Shown here piece after piece: positions 8,130 through 18,800 of a stretch of 24,723 nucleotides of DNA. The DNA comes from a virus. Both the position numbers and the translations under genes were made by a program. The notes beneath the pieces were generated by a model. It did no database searches and was not told the DNA's origin. It was given only the letters and a program-made list of their open reading frames with translations. Where the stretch lies: positions 1 through 24,723 of IMG/VR virus record IMGVR_UViG_3300009497_000040, one strand, 5' to 3'. Positions within the stretch are counted from its first letter, which is position 1, and each line of letters begins with the position of its first letter.

Positions 8130-8816
8130 ATGGCAGTAAGCGTAGATACGGTATACCAAAGAGTATTGGCTATCCTTAACAAAGAACAAAGAGGGTACGT
8201 AACTCCTCAGGAATTTAACTTGTTTGCAAACCAAGCACAGTCTGATATTTTTGAGCAGTACTTCTATGACATTAACCAATTTGGTAGAATGCATGGTAAT
8301 GATACTGAATACTCTGACATGCTTAACCTCTTGAATGAGAAAATCAACATATTCGAGAAGAATGGTAGTATGACCTACTCTGCTCCTAACTGGACGGTCC
8401 CTAGTGATCTTTACCGGTTAGGTACAATTATTTATAATAGCATCGAAGCTGAGCGTATTAACGCAAACGAATATCTATATATTAATGCTTCTCCGCTTAC
8501 TAAGCCGACTGACGCCCGCCCAATATTTGTAGCAAACTCTTCAGGCTATAAGGTGTATGGCGCGGCGGCATTAACTTCAGGAGTATCGTGTAATTATATT
8601 AAAGTACCTGCAACGGTTGAATGGGCATACAATACAGTATCTGGTAGAGCTATATATAATGCTTCTAATGCTACTGATTTTGAGTTGCATGCTTCTGAAG
8701 AAACCGAACTGGTTTTTAAAATATTACAACTAGCAGGTCTTTCTATCAAAGAACTTCAGGTTTACCAAATCGGTAATCAAATGGAAGGGCAGAACACACA
8801 ACAAGAAAAAGCTTAA
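8130..8816 (+). CDS. Head-tail connector / ring protein (putative)
   Basis: A 228-residue structural protein, probably one of the rings stacked beneath the portal. The helical N-terminus (VYQRVLAILNKEQRGYVTP, then QEFNLFANQAQ) resembles proteins that precede the P22 gp4-like connector in crAss-like and uncultured marine phages, as I remember them. The middle (about 65-180) is beta-rich with YRLGTIIYNS and a Gly/Ala/Val strand pattern. The C-terminus is helical (ETELVFKILQLAGLSIKELQVY) and ends in a polar Gln/Glu tail. It is separated from the next gene by a single extra TAA codon, so the two are surely co-transcribed and may be translationally coupled. The start at 8130 is the first ATG after the hairpin and has an A-rich leader. 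The role comes from context and pattern memory. Confidence 0.68.
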   Translation: MAVSVDTVYQRVLAILNKEQRGYVTPQEFNLFANQAQSDIFEQYFYDINQFGRMHGNDTEYSDMLNLLNEKINIFEKNGSMTYSAPNWTVPSDLYRLGTIIYNSIEAERINANEYLYINASPLTKPTDARPIFVANSSGYKVYGAAALTSGVSCNYIKVPATVEWAYNTVSGRAIYNASNATDFELHASEETELVFKILQLAGLSIKELQVYQIGNQMEGQNTQQEKA

Positions 8817-8819
8817 TAA

Positions 8820-9725
8820 ATGGGATTAATTAATCAAACACAAAAGCTCTATTATGAAGGTGCAGACGGCAACTGGAACAGTGGAGACGAAAATTACGGT
8901 GATTACCAGTTTGTAAGCATTAAAGATATCATTAACAATTTCATCATCGCTTATGTTGGAGAAGATAAAATCATTAGCAAAATTAAGCGCACAGATGTTG
9001 CATTTCATGCTCAGCGTGCTTTACAAGAGCTTTCCTTCGATATATTACCCTCGGAAAAAGCTTTAGAAATTGAATTGGGGCCAGCGCTAGAAATGATTTT
9101 GCCACAAGACTACGTTAATTACGTTCGTTTTAGCTGGGCAGATGCAGGTGGTATAGAACACATTATATATCCTACACGCCATTCTAGTAACCCTAAAGCT
9201 ATTGTACAGGATTCTGATTACGAATATACGTTTGATGGAAGCGGTAATAAAATATATGCTGATAAATCAGAAACGTTAAAAAAATTCGAAGCGTCTAACC
9301 ACGAAGCTAATAACAAAGCGGAACTTAGCACTAGTGAACTCTTTAATCTTTACCGTCACGGTAGACGTTATGGCTTAAACCCTGAGTTTGCTCAAGGTAA
9401 TGGTGTGTTCTACATTGACAAGCTTAAAGGTATTGCACACTTTAGCTCTAGCTTGGTAAATAAAATTGTTACATTAAAGTACATCAGTGACAGCTTAGGA
9501 TCTGACGAAGAAATGCGAGTGCATAAGTTTGCAGAAGAAGCTGTTTACAAATATCTAGCTCATGCCATTCTGGCAACGAGAGCCAACACACAAGAATATT
9601 TAGTCGCGCGCTTTAAGAAAGAAGCGTTTGCAGCAAAAAGAGTTGCAAAACTCCGTATGTCTAACCTTAAGATTAGCGAGATTGCTCAAATCATGCGCAA
9701 CCAGGCTAAATGGATTAAACACTAA
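8820..9725 (+). CDS. P22 gp4-like head-tail adaptor (tail tubular/connector protein, putative)
   Basis: A 301-residue protein likely to form the first connector ring on the portal and close the head after packaging. An N-terminal helix bundle segment (FHAQRALQELSFDILPSEK, about 61-80) is followed by a beta turn region (ELGPALEMILPQDYVNYVRF), a pattern seen in gp4/tail-tubular-like adaptors of short-tailed phages. The C-terminal third is long, basic and helical (residues about 225-301, ending in NQAKWIKH), suitable for lining the portal. It begins right after the preceding stop (gct taa taa atg) and is followed, after one codon, by the nozzle gene. That gives a tight connector-connector-nozzle cassette in the order expected for podovirus tail assembly. 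Confidence 0.7.
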   Translation: MGLINQTQKLYYEGADGNWNSGDENYGDYQFVSIKDIINNFIIAYVGEDKIISKIKRTDVAFHAQRALQELSFDILPSEKALEIELGPALEMILPQDYVNYVRFSWADAGGIEHIIYPTRHSSNPKAIVQDSDYEYTFDGSGNKIYADKSETLKKFEASNHEANNKAELSTSELFNLYRHGRRYGLNPEFAQGNGVFYIDKLKGIAHFSSSLVNKIVTLKYISDSLGSDEEMRVHKFAEEAVYKYLAHAILATRANTQEYLVARFKKEAFAAKRVAKLRMSNLKISEIAQIMRNQAKWIKH

Positions 9726-9728
9726 TAC

Positions 9729-12700
9729 ATGCCAAAATTAGCACACAACTTTGTCCAGGGTAAGATGAACAAGGATCTCGATGAGAGACTTGTACCCAAT
9801 GGCCAATATCGTGACGCTCTAAACATTCAGGTTTCAACATCTGAAGGTTCTGACGTCGGCGCTGTTGAGAACATATTAGGTAATACTAAGCTAAACAAAA
9901 AGTCAGCTTCTGTTAATTGGGATGCAAACTTTGGTTTTACTTCTGCACAATGTATAGGTACAGCTAGAGATACTCAAAATAACAAGTTATACTGGTTTGT
10001 TACCTCAACTTCAGTTGATGCTATTTTAGAATACGATGAAGCAACTGGGTTTGTAGCGCCTGTACTGGTTGATACTGGTAGTGTATTAAACTTTAACACT
10101 AGCAATTTTATAACTGGTGTAAATGTTTTTGAAGGTTTATTATGTTGGACTGACAATTTAAACGAGCCTAGAAAAATATTAATATCAAGATTTAAAACTG
10201 GTAGCACACAAAGTGGAACGAGTATAAACACTCATACGCAGGTGTATAGCAGAAATTTTATTGCATCGGATATTACTGTAATAAAGAAAAAGCCAAACGA
10301 AAGATTACATTATACCGCTGCATCTTCTACAAGAACAGGTAATGGTGTTGGTATAAACAGAGTTACAACCCCTAAAAACTTTACAGAAACTTATAATGCT
10401 GTAAAAGTTCCAAGGGAAGTAGGCAGCTCTGTTTCTTTTGTAACTAGCTTAGCGCCAAATTGGCAGGCTAATGACATTATAACACTTACGGGTTTTGAGT
10501 TTAATAATGAAAGAAACCTTAATGATAAGTATCAGGTAAGAGTTAAAGTAACCAGCATTACTGGAGCGGCGTTAAAGAACGTAACAGGTACTATACTTTC
10601 TATATCTTCTGATATGCCTGATCTAGAGATAACTTGGGAGTGTGAACTGCAAGAAGACCCACCTATGTTTGAGTTTTCTTTCCCGCGCTTTGCATACCGC
10701 TGGAAGTACATTGACGGCGAGGTATCTGCTTTTTCACCGTGGACCAATGCAGTGTTCGTACCAGATACGTTTGAGTACGGTTCTTTCGATGCTTATAATG
10801 AAGGCATGCGTAACAACCTGCGTAAGCTTACTTTAAGCAACTTTGAAACACCACCTGCTGATGTAGACAAGCTTCAAATTTTATATAAAGATTCTTCAGA
10901 GAATATAATTTATAAAATAGAAGAAAAAGATGCATCTGTAACTAGTATTGCTATTACCTCAGAGGTTGTAACAAATGTTGTAGATTCTAATCAGATACTT
11001 AGACCTTACGATAATGTGCCAATAAAAGCTCTGGCACAAGAAGTTATTGGTAACCGTATTGTATATGGTAACTACGTACAACAATACGACATTATTGACG
11101 AAGTTGATTTAACGGTAGGGCTACAGTCTTCTGATATAACTGCGATTAAAACCCCTGAAGAAAGTGTTAAGTCTTTACGTGATTACCAAGTAGGTATTGT
11201 TTACGTAGATGAAAACGGTAGAGAAACTCCTGTGTTTACTAATAGTTCTGCAACTACCAAGATAGGTATAGATAAAGCTTCTAAGGTTAATAAAATAACA
11301 GTTGACTCTGGCCAAGATGCCCCTTCCTGGGCAACACACTTTAAATACTATGTAAAAGAAGTATCTAATGAATATTACAATGTTTCATTAGACCGCTACT
11401 ATGCAGATCCTGATGGCTTTATGTGGCTATCTATACCAAGTGCGGAAAGAAATAAGGTACAAGAGGGCGATTTCTTAATTTTGAAAAAGCAACACAATAC
11501 TGATACTCCAGTTGATGAGCCTACTAGATATAAGGTTATAGATATTAGCAATGAGGCACCTGATCCTATAAAAACAAAAAGAAAATTTAAAATTTCAGCG
11601 GGTGCAATCAAAGGGGCTAATGGTACTCCAATTGCTTCGGGTTTAAAAACTTTTACGTTTGAAGGCCCTGTTCCCAATGCGGGTAATGCTGAATTTGTTA
11701 GTTCGTTAAACCAAGATGTTTATGTTCGTTTTGTAAAGGGTGCTAATAAAACTGCTTTTTATGAAGTTGAAACCGCGGGCTATACAAATGACTCTCATAA
11801 TCATTATGAAGTAACTTTATACAAGAAACTATCAACTTATTCATGGCTTGATCTTTTAGGGTCTGGTGGTGAATACACTGTAGAGGTTCACGAAAGAAGA
11901 ACGGATAGATTACCTGAATATATAGGAAGATTCTTTGTTAAGATTGACAGAGACATGGCATTTGATGAAAACATAATTTACAATTTCACAAACAATCCGG
12001 GTGACTATGAGCAAGACGGTACAGCTAATCCAGGTGTACTAGTCGATACTATTTCGGACGATCCTGATTTAGACAATATATTTTTGGCAGAAGAAGGTTG
12101 GGACGAACATGCGAACGCCCAGCCTAGTGTAACTCTTTACGGCAAGCCTACTTTGAATTCTTACAACTTCGGTATAGTGCATGCTCCGTGGGATTCTCTT
12201 ACCCCTGTTGGCGGTTCAGGACTACAGTCGTTTAACAATAAAGCAGTTGCTGATGCGGTAGTACAATTTAGAGAAGGCAGTGGCTCATGGGGCGCTTTAT
12301 ACGAAATTGAAAGCGTTGCAAAAGGATCTTATGTAAGAGGGCAGGGCACCGGGGGTGTGACTCAGGGTAATGATGAAAACGGCTATTATTGGAACTTTGT
12401 ACTAAAAACAGCGTTTATTGACGATATAGACCCTGATCAAGTTAGAGTAGCGGTGAGAAAAAGAACACAACCAACAGTGTTCGATGAAGACAGCGACGTG
12501 CTGCCTACGGAAAACCCGGCTATATTTGAAGTTGAACCAAACCCAGCTGTTGATTTAGAATTATACTATGAAGCAACCGAAGCGTTACCAATTGCACAGC
12601 TTTCAACAGAGCAAACATTAGATTACTTCAATGTATACTCTTTTGGTAATGGTGTAGAGTCGGATAGAATTCGTGATGACTTTAATGCGAAGCGTATCGG

Positions 12701-14024
12701 AAAAGGGGTTAAGGTTTCTAGTGTAATAGAAAATGAGTACAAACAAGAACGCCGTAAGGCAGGTTTAATATACAGCGGTTTATTTAACAATACTAGTGGC
12801 TTAAATGAGCTTAACCAGTTTATTCAAGGTCTTAAAATAACAAAAGACTTGAACCCTATATATGGTGGCATACAAATTTTAAAGGCTAGAGATACTGACT
12901 TAGTGACTCTTTGTGAAGACAAATGCTTTAGAATACAAGCTAATAAAGATGCGTTATTTACAGCGGACGGTAACCCTAATGTTACATCTACAAATAATGT
13001 GCTTGGCCAAACAATGGCGTATGCTGGTGAATTTGGTATATCTAAAAATCCTGAATCGTTTACTACATATGGGTTCAGATCTTACTTTACAGATAAAGCA
13101 AGAGGCACGGTAATACGCCTATCAATGGACGGAATTACTGAAATCGCAGACAAAGGCATGTCAGATTACTTTGAAGACAAGTTTAAAGCACACACAGGGG
13201 CTATTTTAGGCTCATATGACGAAGCTTCGGGTTCTTATAATGTAAGTTTAAGCGGTGACGAATCCGTTGCGTTTAAAGAAGGCGTGAACGGTTGGACATC
13301 AAGATTGTCTTTTGTGCCTGAAGCGGCAATATCACTGAATAACGATTACTACACCATTAAAAATGGCGAGCTATGGATTCATTCTAACACAGCACGTTCT
13401 AATTTTTACGGTACTCAGAACAATTCTACAATCACGCCTATCATTAACGACGTTCCTTCTAGCATTAAAAACTTTAAAACATTATCTTACGAAGGCGATG
13501 CCGGGTGGGTAGCTGATGTGCTTACTGACCAGCAAGATGGGGAAGTAGAAGCATGGAAGACTAAAGAAAACCTACACTACAACTATATTAAAGGTAAGGC
13601 AACTACATTATCAAATATTGATACTGGAGAGTTTTCAGTGCAAGGATTAGGCAATCCTTCATCGGTTAATGACAATAGTATAGTAATTGGCGGTGTTCAA
13701 AATCAGGTATACGAGCTTACATTTGCGGAAGATTTAAATGTATCTTTACAAATAGGTGATGTAATATTTTTTACAGACGCTAGTGATGGTGATGCTTTAA
13801 AGGAACTAGGCAAAGTGCATTTAATAAATGGTAAGATAGTTACCGCTTTATGGGACGGGGCAAGTGATGAGCCTACTGCTTCAGACTTTGTACTGTTTGC
13901 TAAAGACTCAGAAAAGAACACATCAGGTATTATTGGGTACTATGCGGAAACTGTAATGAAAACAACTAGCTCAGATAAGAAAGAGCTCTTTGCTGTTAAC
14001 TCTGAGGTGTTTATCAGCAGCTAA
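9729..14024 (+). CDS. Tail nozzle / packaged-DNA stabilization protein (P22 gp10-like or crAss 'muzzle'-type, putative)
   Basis: At 1431 residues this is probably the protein that forms the end of the short tail and plugs the DNA channel. The opening (FVQGKMNKDLDERLVPNGQY, then SEGSDVGAVENILGN) is a strongly conserved signature of stabilization proteins in crAss-like and marine phages, as I recall them. Residues about 50-160 have propeller-like strands (NKLYWFVT, LLCWTDNLNEPRKI). A beta-sandwich-rich middle (about 300-950) holds Fn3-like patches such as RFAYRWKYIDGEVSAFS. A second conserved block at about 1110-1250 includes GFRSYFTDKARG and, at 1188, GWTSRLSFVPEAAISLNNDY. The last 150 residues are beta-rich and may bear host-contact surface. 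The gene follows the adaptor by one codon. A tail-fibre or receptor-binding role cannot be excluded for the C-terminus. Confidence 0.74.
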   Translation: MPKLAHNFVQGKMNKDLDERLVPNGQYRDALNIQVSTSEGSDVGAVENILGNTKLNKKSASVNWDANFGFTSAQCIGTARDTQNNKLYWFVTSTSVDAILEYDEATGFVAPVLVDTGSVLNFNTSNFITGVNVFEGLLCWTDNLNEPRKILISRFKTGSTQSGTSINTHTQVYSRNFIASDITVIKKKPNERLHYTAASSTRTGNGVGINRVTTPKNFTETYNAVKVPREVGSSVSFVTSLAPNWQANDIITLTGFEFNNERNLNDKYQVRVKVTSITGAALKNVTGTILSISSDMPDLEITWECELQEDPPMFEFSFPRFAYRWKYIDGEVSAFSPWTNAVFVPDTFEYGSFDAYNEGMRNNLRKLTLSNFETPPADVDKLQILYKDSSENIIYKIEEKDASVTSIAITSEVVTNVVDSNQILRPYDNVPIKALAQEVIGNRIVYGNYVQQYDIIDEVDLTVGLQSSDITAIKTPEESVKSLRDYQVGIVYVDENGRETPVFTNSSATTKIGIDKASKVNKITVDSGQDAPSWATHFKYYVKEVSNEYYNVSLDRYYADPDGFMWLSIPSAERNKVQEGDFLILKKQHNTDTPVDEPTRYKVIDISNEAPDPIKTKRKFKISAGAIKGANGTPIASGLKTFTFEGPVPNAGNAEFVSSLNQDVYVRFVKGANKTAFYEVETAGYTNDSHNHYEVTLYKKLSTYSWLDLLGSGGEYTVEVHERRTDRLPEYIGRFFVKIDRDMAFDENIIYNFTNNPGDYEQDGTANPGVLVDTISDDPDLDNIFLAEEGWDEHANAQPSVTLYGKPTLNSYNFGIVHAPWDSLTPVGGSGLQSFNNKAVADAVVQFREGSGSWGALYEIESVAKGSYVRGQGTGGVTQGNDENGYYWNFVLKTAFIDDIDPDQVRVAVRKRTQPTVFDEDSDVLPTENPAIFEVEPNPAVDLELYYEATEALPIAQLSTEQTLDYFNVYSFGNGVESDRIRDDFNAKRIGKGVKVSSVIENEYKQERRKAGLIYSGLFNNTSGLNELNQFIQGLKITKDLNPIYGGIQILKARDTDLVTLCEDKCFRIQANKDALFTADGNPNVTSTNNVLGQTMAYAGEFGISKNPESFTTYGFRSYFTDKARGTVIRLSMDGITEIADKGMSDYFEDKFKAHTGAILGSYDEASGSYNVSLSGDESVAFKEGVNGWTSRLSFVPEAAISLNNDYYTIKNGELWIHSNTARSNFYGTQNNSTITPIINDVPSSIKNFKTLSYEGDAGWVADVLTDQQDGEVEAWKTKENLHYNYIKGKATTLSNIDTGEFSVQGLGNPSSVNDNSIVIGGVQNQVYELTFAEDLNVSLQIGDVIFFTDASDGDALKELGKVHLINGKIVTALWDGASDEPTASDFVLFAKDSEKNTSGIIGYYAETVMKTTSSDKKELFAVNSEVFISS

Positions 14025-14062
14025 TAATACGTAATAATGAATAATAACTTAATATAATACGA

Positions 14063-14722
14063 ATGGCTTTAATAGACAGCGTGATCCAAGGAGGCGTAGG
14101 AATTGCTTCCGGTATTATAGGTCATAAGCAAAGAAAGCAAGAGCAAAAAAATGCCCAAGCTCAGTTTGATCAGAACATGACAAGATACCAGTCCCAGGAT
14201 CTATCAAACCCATATGCTAATATGGAGAATGTTTATGAGGATTTAACCGTAAACACTCAAGCAGCCGACTTTGCAGCGCAGCAACAAGCTCAAGGTATGG
14301 CTAATACTATGCAAAGCATGAAAGGCGCTGCTGGCGGGAGTGGTATTGCTGCATTAGCACAAGCAATGGCCGGACAGCAATCACAGAATGCTCAAAGCGC
14401 TTCTGCTGATATAGCTAGACAAGAAGCGGGTAATCAAAAAGCACAAGCTCAAATGGCTGGTCAATTGCAATCTATGGAACGCGAAGGCGATATGATTTCA
14501 AGATCTTTAGAAAGAGAGCAATCAGAAACTGAATTAGGAATGAGCCAGCAAAGACTTGGCGCCGCTAACTTAGCACGTCAAGAAGCTACACAAGCTCTCG
14601 TGGGTGGCGTTGGTCAAATCGCTGCTGCTGGTCTTAAAGCAAATCCTGCTTTTGCTGCTGGAGGCGCTATGGCAGCAGGTGGTGAAGGAGTTGCCGGTTT
14701 TGTAGGCAATTTGTTTAAATAA
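14063..14722 (+). CDS. Small internal virion / ejection protein (putative, T7 gp14-like in character)
   Basis: A 219-residue protein rich in Gln, Ala, Gly and Met. It starts with a short apolar glycine-rich segment (VIQGGVGIASGIIGH, 7-21), then has a long Q/A helical middle (about 28-175) with a Gly break (KGAAGGSGIAALAQAMAG). It closes with an apolar Gly/Ala stretch (VGGVGQIAAAGLKANPAFAAGG). Amphipathic or membrane-active ends on a helical body fit a protein that leaves the particle and enters the host envelope, as T7 gp14 does. It is first of three genes between nozzle and lysin, the place where ejection proteins sit in several podoviruses. No catalytic motif is present. A tail-assembly chaperone is the main alternative. 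Confidence 0.6.
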   Translation: MALIDSVIQGGVGIASGIIGHKQRKQEQKNAQAQFDQNMTRYQSQDLSNPYANMENVYEDLTVNTQAADFAAQQQAQGMANTMQSMKGAAGGSGIAALAQAMAGQQSQNAQSASADIARQEAGNQKAQAQMAGQLQSMEREGDMISRSLEREQSETELGMSQQRLGAANLARQEATQALVGGVGQIAAAGLKANPAFAAGGAMAAGGEGVAGFVGNLFK

Positions 14723-14726
14723 TATT

Positions 14727-15872
14727 ATGGCAAATAGTGATTTAATAAAAGGTGCTGGCTTCGTAGGCAAATCTGAAGGCTTTGTAAATTATGCAGAGGC
14801 TATTAATGTACCCAACCCAGTACAGGGTGAAAACTTCTACATAAAAGAAAGAGAACGTAAGCAGGCTACAAAGTCGCGAGTAAACGGGTATATAGATAAC
14901 CTTAAGTCTGACATTGACTTAGACGGGCTTAGCCCAGAACAGACATCGGCAATGCGAGGCTTTTTAGTTTCGCAACGTTCTATATATGCTAATGCTGCAA
15001 ACGAGATTGCTAAGATTGACGATGCTTCATCACCTGAGTACCAACATTACGTTGATATAATGAACGGCGTGAACCGTAGCTTTGTTAATTTGTCTGAAGA
15101 AGTAAAGGCTTATAAAGAGGCTAAAGTAAGCTATGCTGAAACTCACAAAGCTGATCTTTACTCTAATGCGGCAAGCGGCAGTGAAATACAAGCTGCAGCA
15201 TCGCTTTACGGCTTAGACCCTGAAGTGCCTGCAAATTTTACTGTAGCAGACGGTGGTCATATAATGTTTGAGGTTGACGGTGTAGCTCAGTCTTATAAAG
15301 ATTATAAAGAGCCTATGATGAAAGACTATAAAACAATGAATAGTCTTTTGGAAACTACAAATCAAATTTTCAACACTGGTCAAAAGCTTGACGGAACTAA
15401 AGCACAGCTTTTAGGCACACAGGTTGAAGCTATGCTTGCAAACCCTGATACTATAAAATCTATATTAGCGGGGGACTTTGCGGGTAACGGTATTGATTTA
15501 AGCGGGATTGCTTACAATCCTGAAGATGTAGCTGGTACGCGTATGCAGGTTAAAGACGCTATAATGGGTGCTTTAACACAAGTTGCTAATGAAGGTTATG
15601 CTGAAAAAGAAAGAAAGCGTAAAAAAAGAAACAATCCAAGTAGCACCCCATCAAGCCCAAAAGGTGGTAAAGACTACGCTGAAAGATGGGCTGACGTAGA
15701 TAAATATCCGCAAACACCTCAAAAGATTAGTGGTAAAGTAGTGCAAAAAGTTGATGTCCGATTTGCTCCCGAAGATAAAAAGGAAATGATTAGCCAATTA
15801 CAGGGCGACCATTATTATATTGATGGTGTTATTTACACTCTTGAAGAAGCAAAAGACATTTTAGATAACTAA
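14727..15872 (+). CDS. Second candidate internal virion / ejection protein, function unknown
   Basis: No family recognised. The 381 residues are largely helical. The N-terminus (to about 45) contains GAGFVGKSEGFVNY; a charged helical body runs to about 290 (KSRVNGYIDNLKSDIDLDG, AKIDDASSPEYQHYVDIMNG). A very basic, flexible linker sits at about 293-315 (KERKRKKRNNPSSTPSS), and a small C-terminal alpha/beta piece follows (QLQGDHYYIDGVIYTLEEAK). The basic linker may bind DNA or tether two domains. It starts four bases after the previous stop and ends 17 bases before the giant gene, so it belongs with both. By position it is the middle of an ejection-protein trio comparable to T7 gp14-gp15-gp16. 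That comparison is inference from order and composition only. Confidence 0.6.
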   Translation: MANSDLIKGAGFVGKSEGFVNYAEAINVPNPVQGENFYIKERERKQATKSRVNGYIDNLKSDIDLDGLSPEQTSAMRGFLVSQRSIYANAANEIAKIDDASSPEYQHYVDIMNGVNRSFVNLSEEVKAYKEAKVSYAETHKADLYSNAASGSEIQAAASLYGLDPEVPANFTVADGGHIMFEVDGVAQSYKDYKEPMMKDYKTMNSLLETTNQIFNTGQKLDGTKAQLLGTQVEAMLANPDTIKSILAGDFAGNGIDLSGIAYNPEDVAGTRMQVKDAIMGALTQVANEGYAEKERKRKKRNNPSSTPSSPKGGKDYAERWADVDKYPQTPQKISGKVVQKVDVRFAPEDKKEMISQLQGDHYYIDGVIYTLEEAKDILDN

Positions 15873-15889
15873 TAATCCAATTATATAAT

Positions 15890-18800
15890 ATGGATCTTAA
15901 CAAATTTAGCCCTGAAAAATTGCAAGAAATTGCTAACCGCAATGGCATAACAGTTGAAGAGCTATTAGCAAATAATACTGAGGGAAAGCAGAACGACTTG
16001 ATGGAAACAGACCCACCAACAAGTCAGAATACAGAAACGTCCGCTGGGGAATCCAGATCGGGCGATATTTCTTTGGGGTCACCAAACTTTGAGCCTTATC
16101 TTTTAACACTTGAAGATTTAGAGGGTGAAGAAGAAGACGTAGAGCCACGCATAAAAGATAAAATGCAAGCGCTAGGCATTAGAACCGACCAAACTGGCTG
16201 GGGAAATACTATTATGTTGCAAAGCCAATCTATAGATGGGCAAGGGCATCGTGTTAGAACTTCGGCAAAATTAAAGGATAAACAAAAAGCGCTTGAGCAA
16301 TTAAACACGTTTATTTTAGAGCAAGGTGACCTTGGCTACGCTGATAAAATTAAAGCAGAAAACCAAGATGTTATTAATAAATACTATGAAGCTACTGCTG
16401 AAAAAGAAGTTGGTCTTAGCGAAGCTAATGACATTTATGTAGATTCAAAAATAAATAGTTGGAATAAAGCGGAAACTATATCTACCCCTAGAATGGATGG
16501 TAGCAGTATGTTTGTGGCCAACCAAAAAAGAACTCTTGAGGCAAAAGATTTTGAAACGCCAGAAGAGCTCGATGAGTATTTAAACTGGAAAGAAACCGGT
16601 GTAGTTAATACTACAGAAGATCAGATCAAGTCGTTTAGAGAAGAGCTGATATTTAATAATAAGATAAGAAGCGGACAAAAATATATTGATAACCTTCCAG
16701 ACGACGTAAAAGAGTCTGTGGCGGCTGTACTTTCAAAAGAAAAAGTGGATTTAGCTTATAGAGCTAATAACATAGAAAATGAGATTGGCCAAATTCAAAT
16801 GGCTGAAAACGATCTTGCTTATAGAATAGAAGAATTTAAAAACAATCCTACTAATCAGCAGGATTTATTTAATTTACAAGAAGAAATCCTTTCACTACAA
16901 AATCAAAGATCTGAGGTAGCCTCATTTATTGAAACTATATCAGATACTGATGATTTAATGATTGCAGTAGATAACTTTAATAAAGACTATAGCTTGCTTA
17001 ATAAGCTAGGCGTAGACTTTAAAAGAACTGCTGTAGATTTAGGTTATGCCGGTGCACAGTTAATTACACTTTTAGGTACAGGTGTAGCCAAAGGAGTAGA
17101 ATTTGCTGATGATGAGGTAATGGACGAGCTAGATGCAGCGTGGTTGCCCCTAATTGAAAGAGGCCAAAAAGAAAGTCAGTTATTTGCTACAGCACCTACT
17201 TTAGAGCAAGTAGAAGACTTAGATGACTTATTTGATTGGGTAGGTAGCACAGCGATCGGAGCGATACCTTCTTTATCTATGGCCTTTGCCGGACCAGCAG
17301 CAATGCCTTTATTCTTTCTTAGTGGCTATGGTGGTACATCTAGTGAAATAATGATGAACCAGTATGAAGCTACAAAAAGGTTAGCTACAAATGCTGAGAT
17401 ATTAGAGAATCAAAGGGTTAACATGTCTCCTGAAGAAATTTCAGAGATTGAAACTTTAATGGAGGAAGATGCTAAAATAGCAAATTTGCCCCAGTGGAGA
17501 AAGATTACAACATCAGCGTGGGCCGGTATGTCCGAAGTGCTTTTTGAAAGACTTGGTACTATGGCTATTCTTAAAAATGCGTCAAAAGCCATTAACCCGA
17601 CAAGCTTAACTGGAGCGGGAATAAAATTTGCAAAAGCTTCTAACCAAGAAGGTATGTCAGAGGGTGCAACCCAAATTTCTAACAATTTTGGAAAATGGGC
17701 CTTTATGGGCGAACAAGTTAACTTATTCGAAGGATTAGGTGAAGCTTATGCGGGTGGTGCTCTTATAGGCGGTCCTTTATCTTTAAAAAGTGTAGCCCCT
17801 GCGGTTTACGAGTATGCGGTAAGTACTCTTATGGATAAAAACACTCGTGCAGATATCCAAGCTAAGCTTAATCAATTAGAAGAGTTAACTGGTATAGACA
17901 ACTTACAGAACGTATTAGATCCTAATACTGATTTAGAAGGGCTATCCCCAGAAGTAAAAAAGCTAGCTACTGAAGTAATTGGTGAAATTGAATTGTTAAA
18001 ATCAGGTATTGCAAACAGATTGGGTAACGATTTATCTAATGACGTTGTAATAGAGGTTGGCCGTATTTCTTTAGAAATGCAGCAGATAAACGAAAGGTTT
18101 ACAAAAATTGCTCAATCAGGTGTGGCTGGTGCCGAATTAGTTGCGGCAGAAAAAACATTAAGAGCTAAGTTTGATAAACTTGCAGATAAGCGGGAAGCAT
18201 TGCTTTCATATGAGACTAATACAAAAGAGGCTAAAGCTTACAACGCTTCTTTAAAGGCATCGATGGATGCGTCAGCAGGTTACGCGTCTATGCTTTATTT
18301 ACAGAACGCTAGAAAACAATCTGAAAGCTTTAGAGAATTTAATAGACTAAAAAATTCGGCACGAAGCAAGTACTTATCACAAGCAAAAGAAAACCTTGGG
18401 GAAAATGCTACTAGTGAAGAAATAAGATTAGAAGCTGGAAAGTCTTTTCATATTGAAAAAACCAAAAATCTTATTAGCGAAAATAAGATTACTGCAGACG
18501 AACTTTTAAAAGCAAGCGGATTAGAAGTTGAACTTATAGAAGCTAATGAGGCTGAATTTATAAAGCGTGGCGGTAACAAAGATGGGGATGCATTTATTAG
18601 CGCTGATGGTAAAACAATTGTAGTTAATATGGATGTTGCTGCGGCAAACGGTCGTACAGGAGTATGGGCGCATGAAGCACTTCACGCTATTGTTCAAGAC
18701 AAACTTGGTAGTAACAAAGACGCAAACGCTGCGGGAGAAGAATTATTAGGTTGGCTACAAAAAAATGCACCCGAAACTCATTCTTACGTTAAAGCTAGGC

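Noticed and set aside
9729-14024. Tape-measure protein of a long-tailed phage
   Set aside because: The long protein is beta-rich with few long helices, and its opening matches stabilization/nozzle proteins; no tail-tube gene or frameshifted chaperone pair is present.
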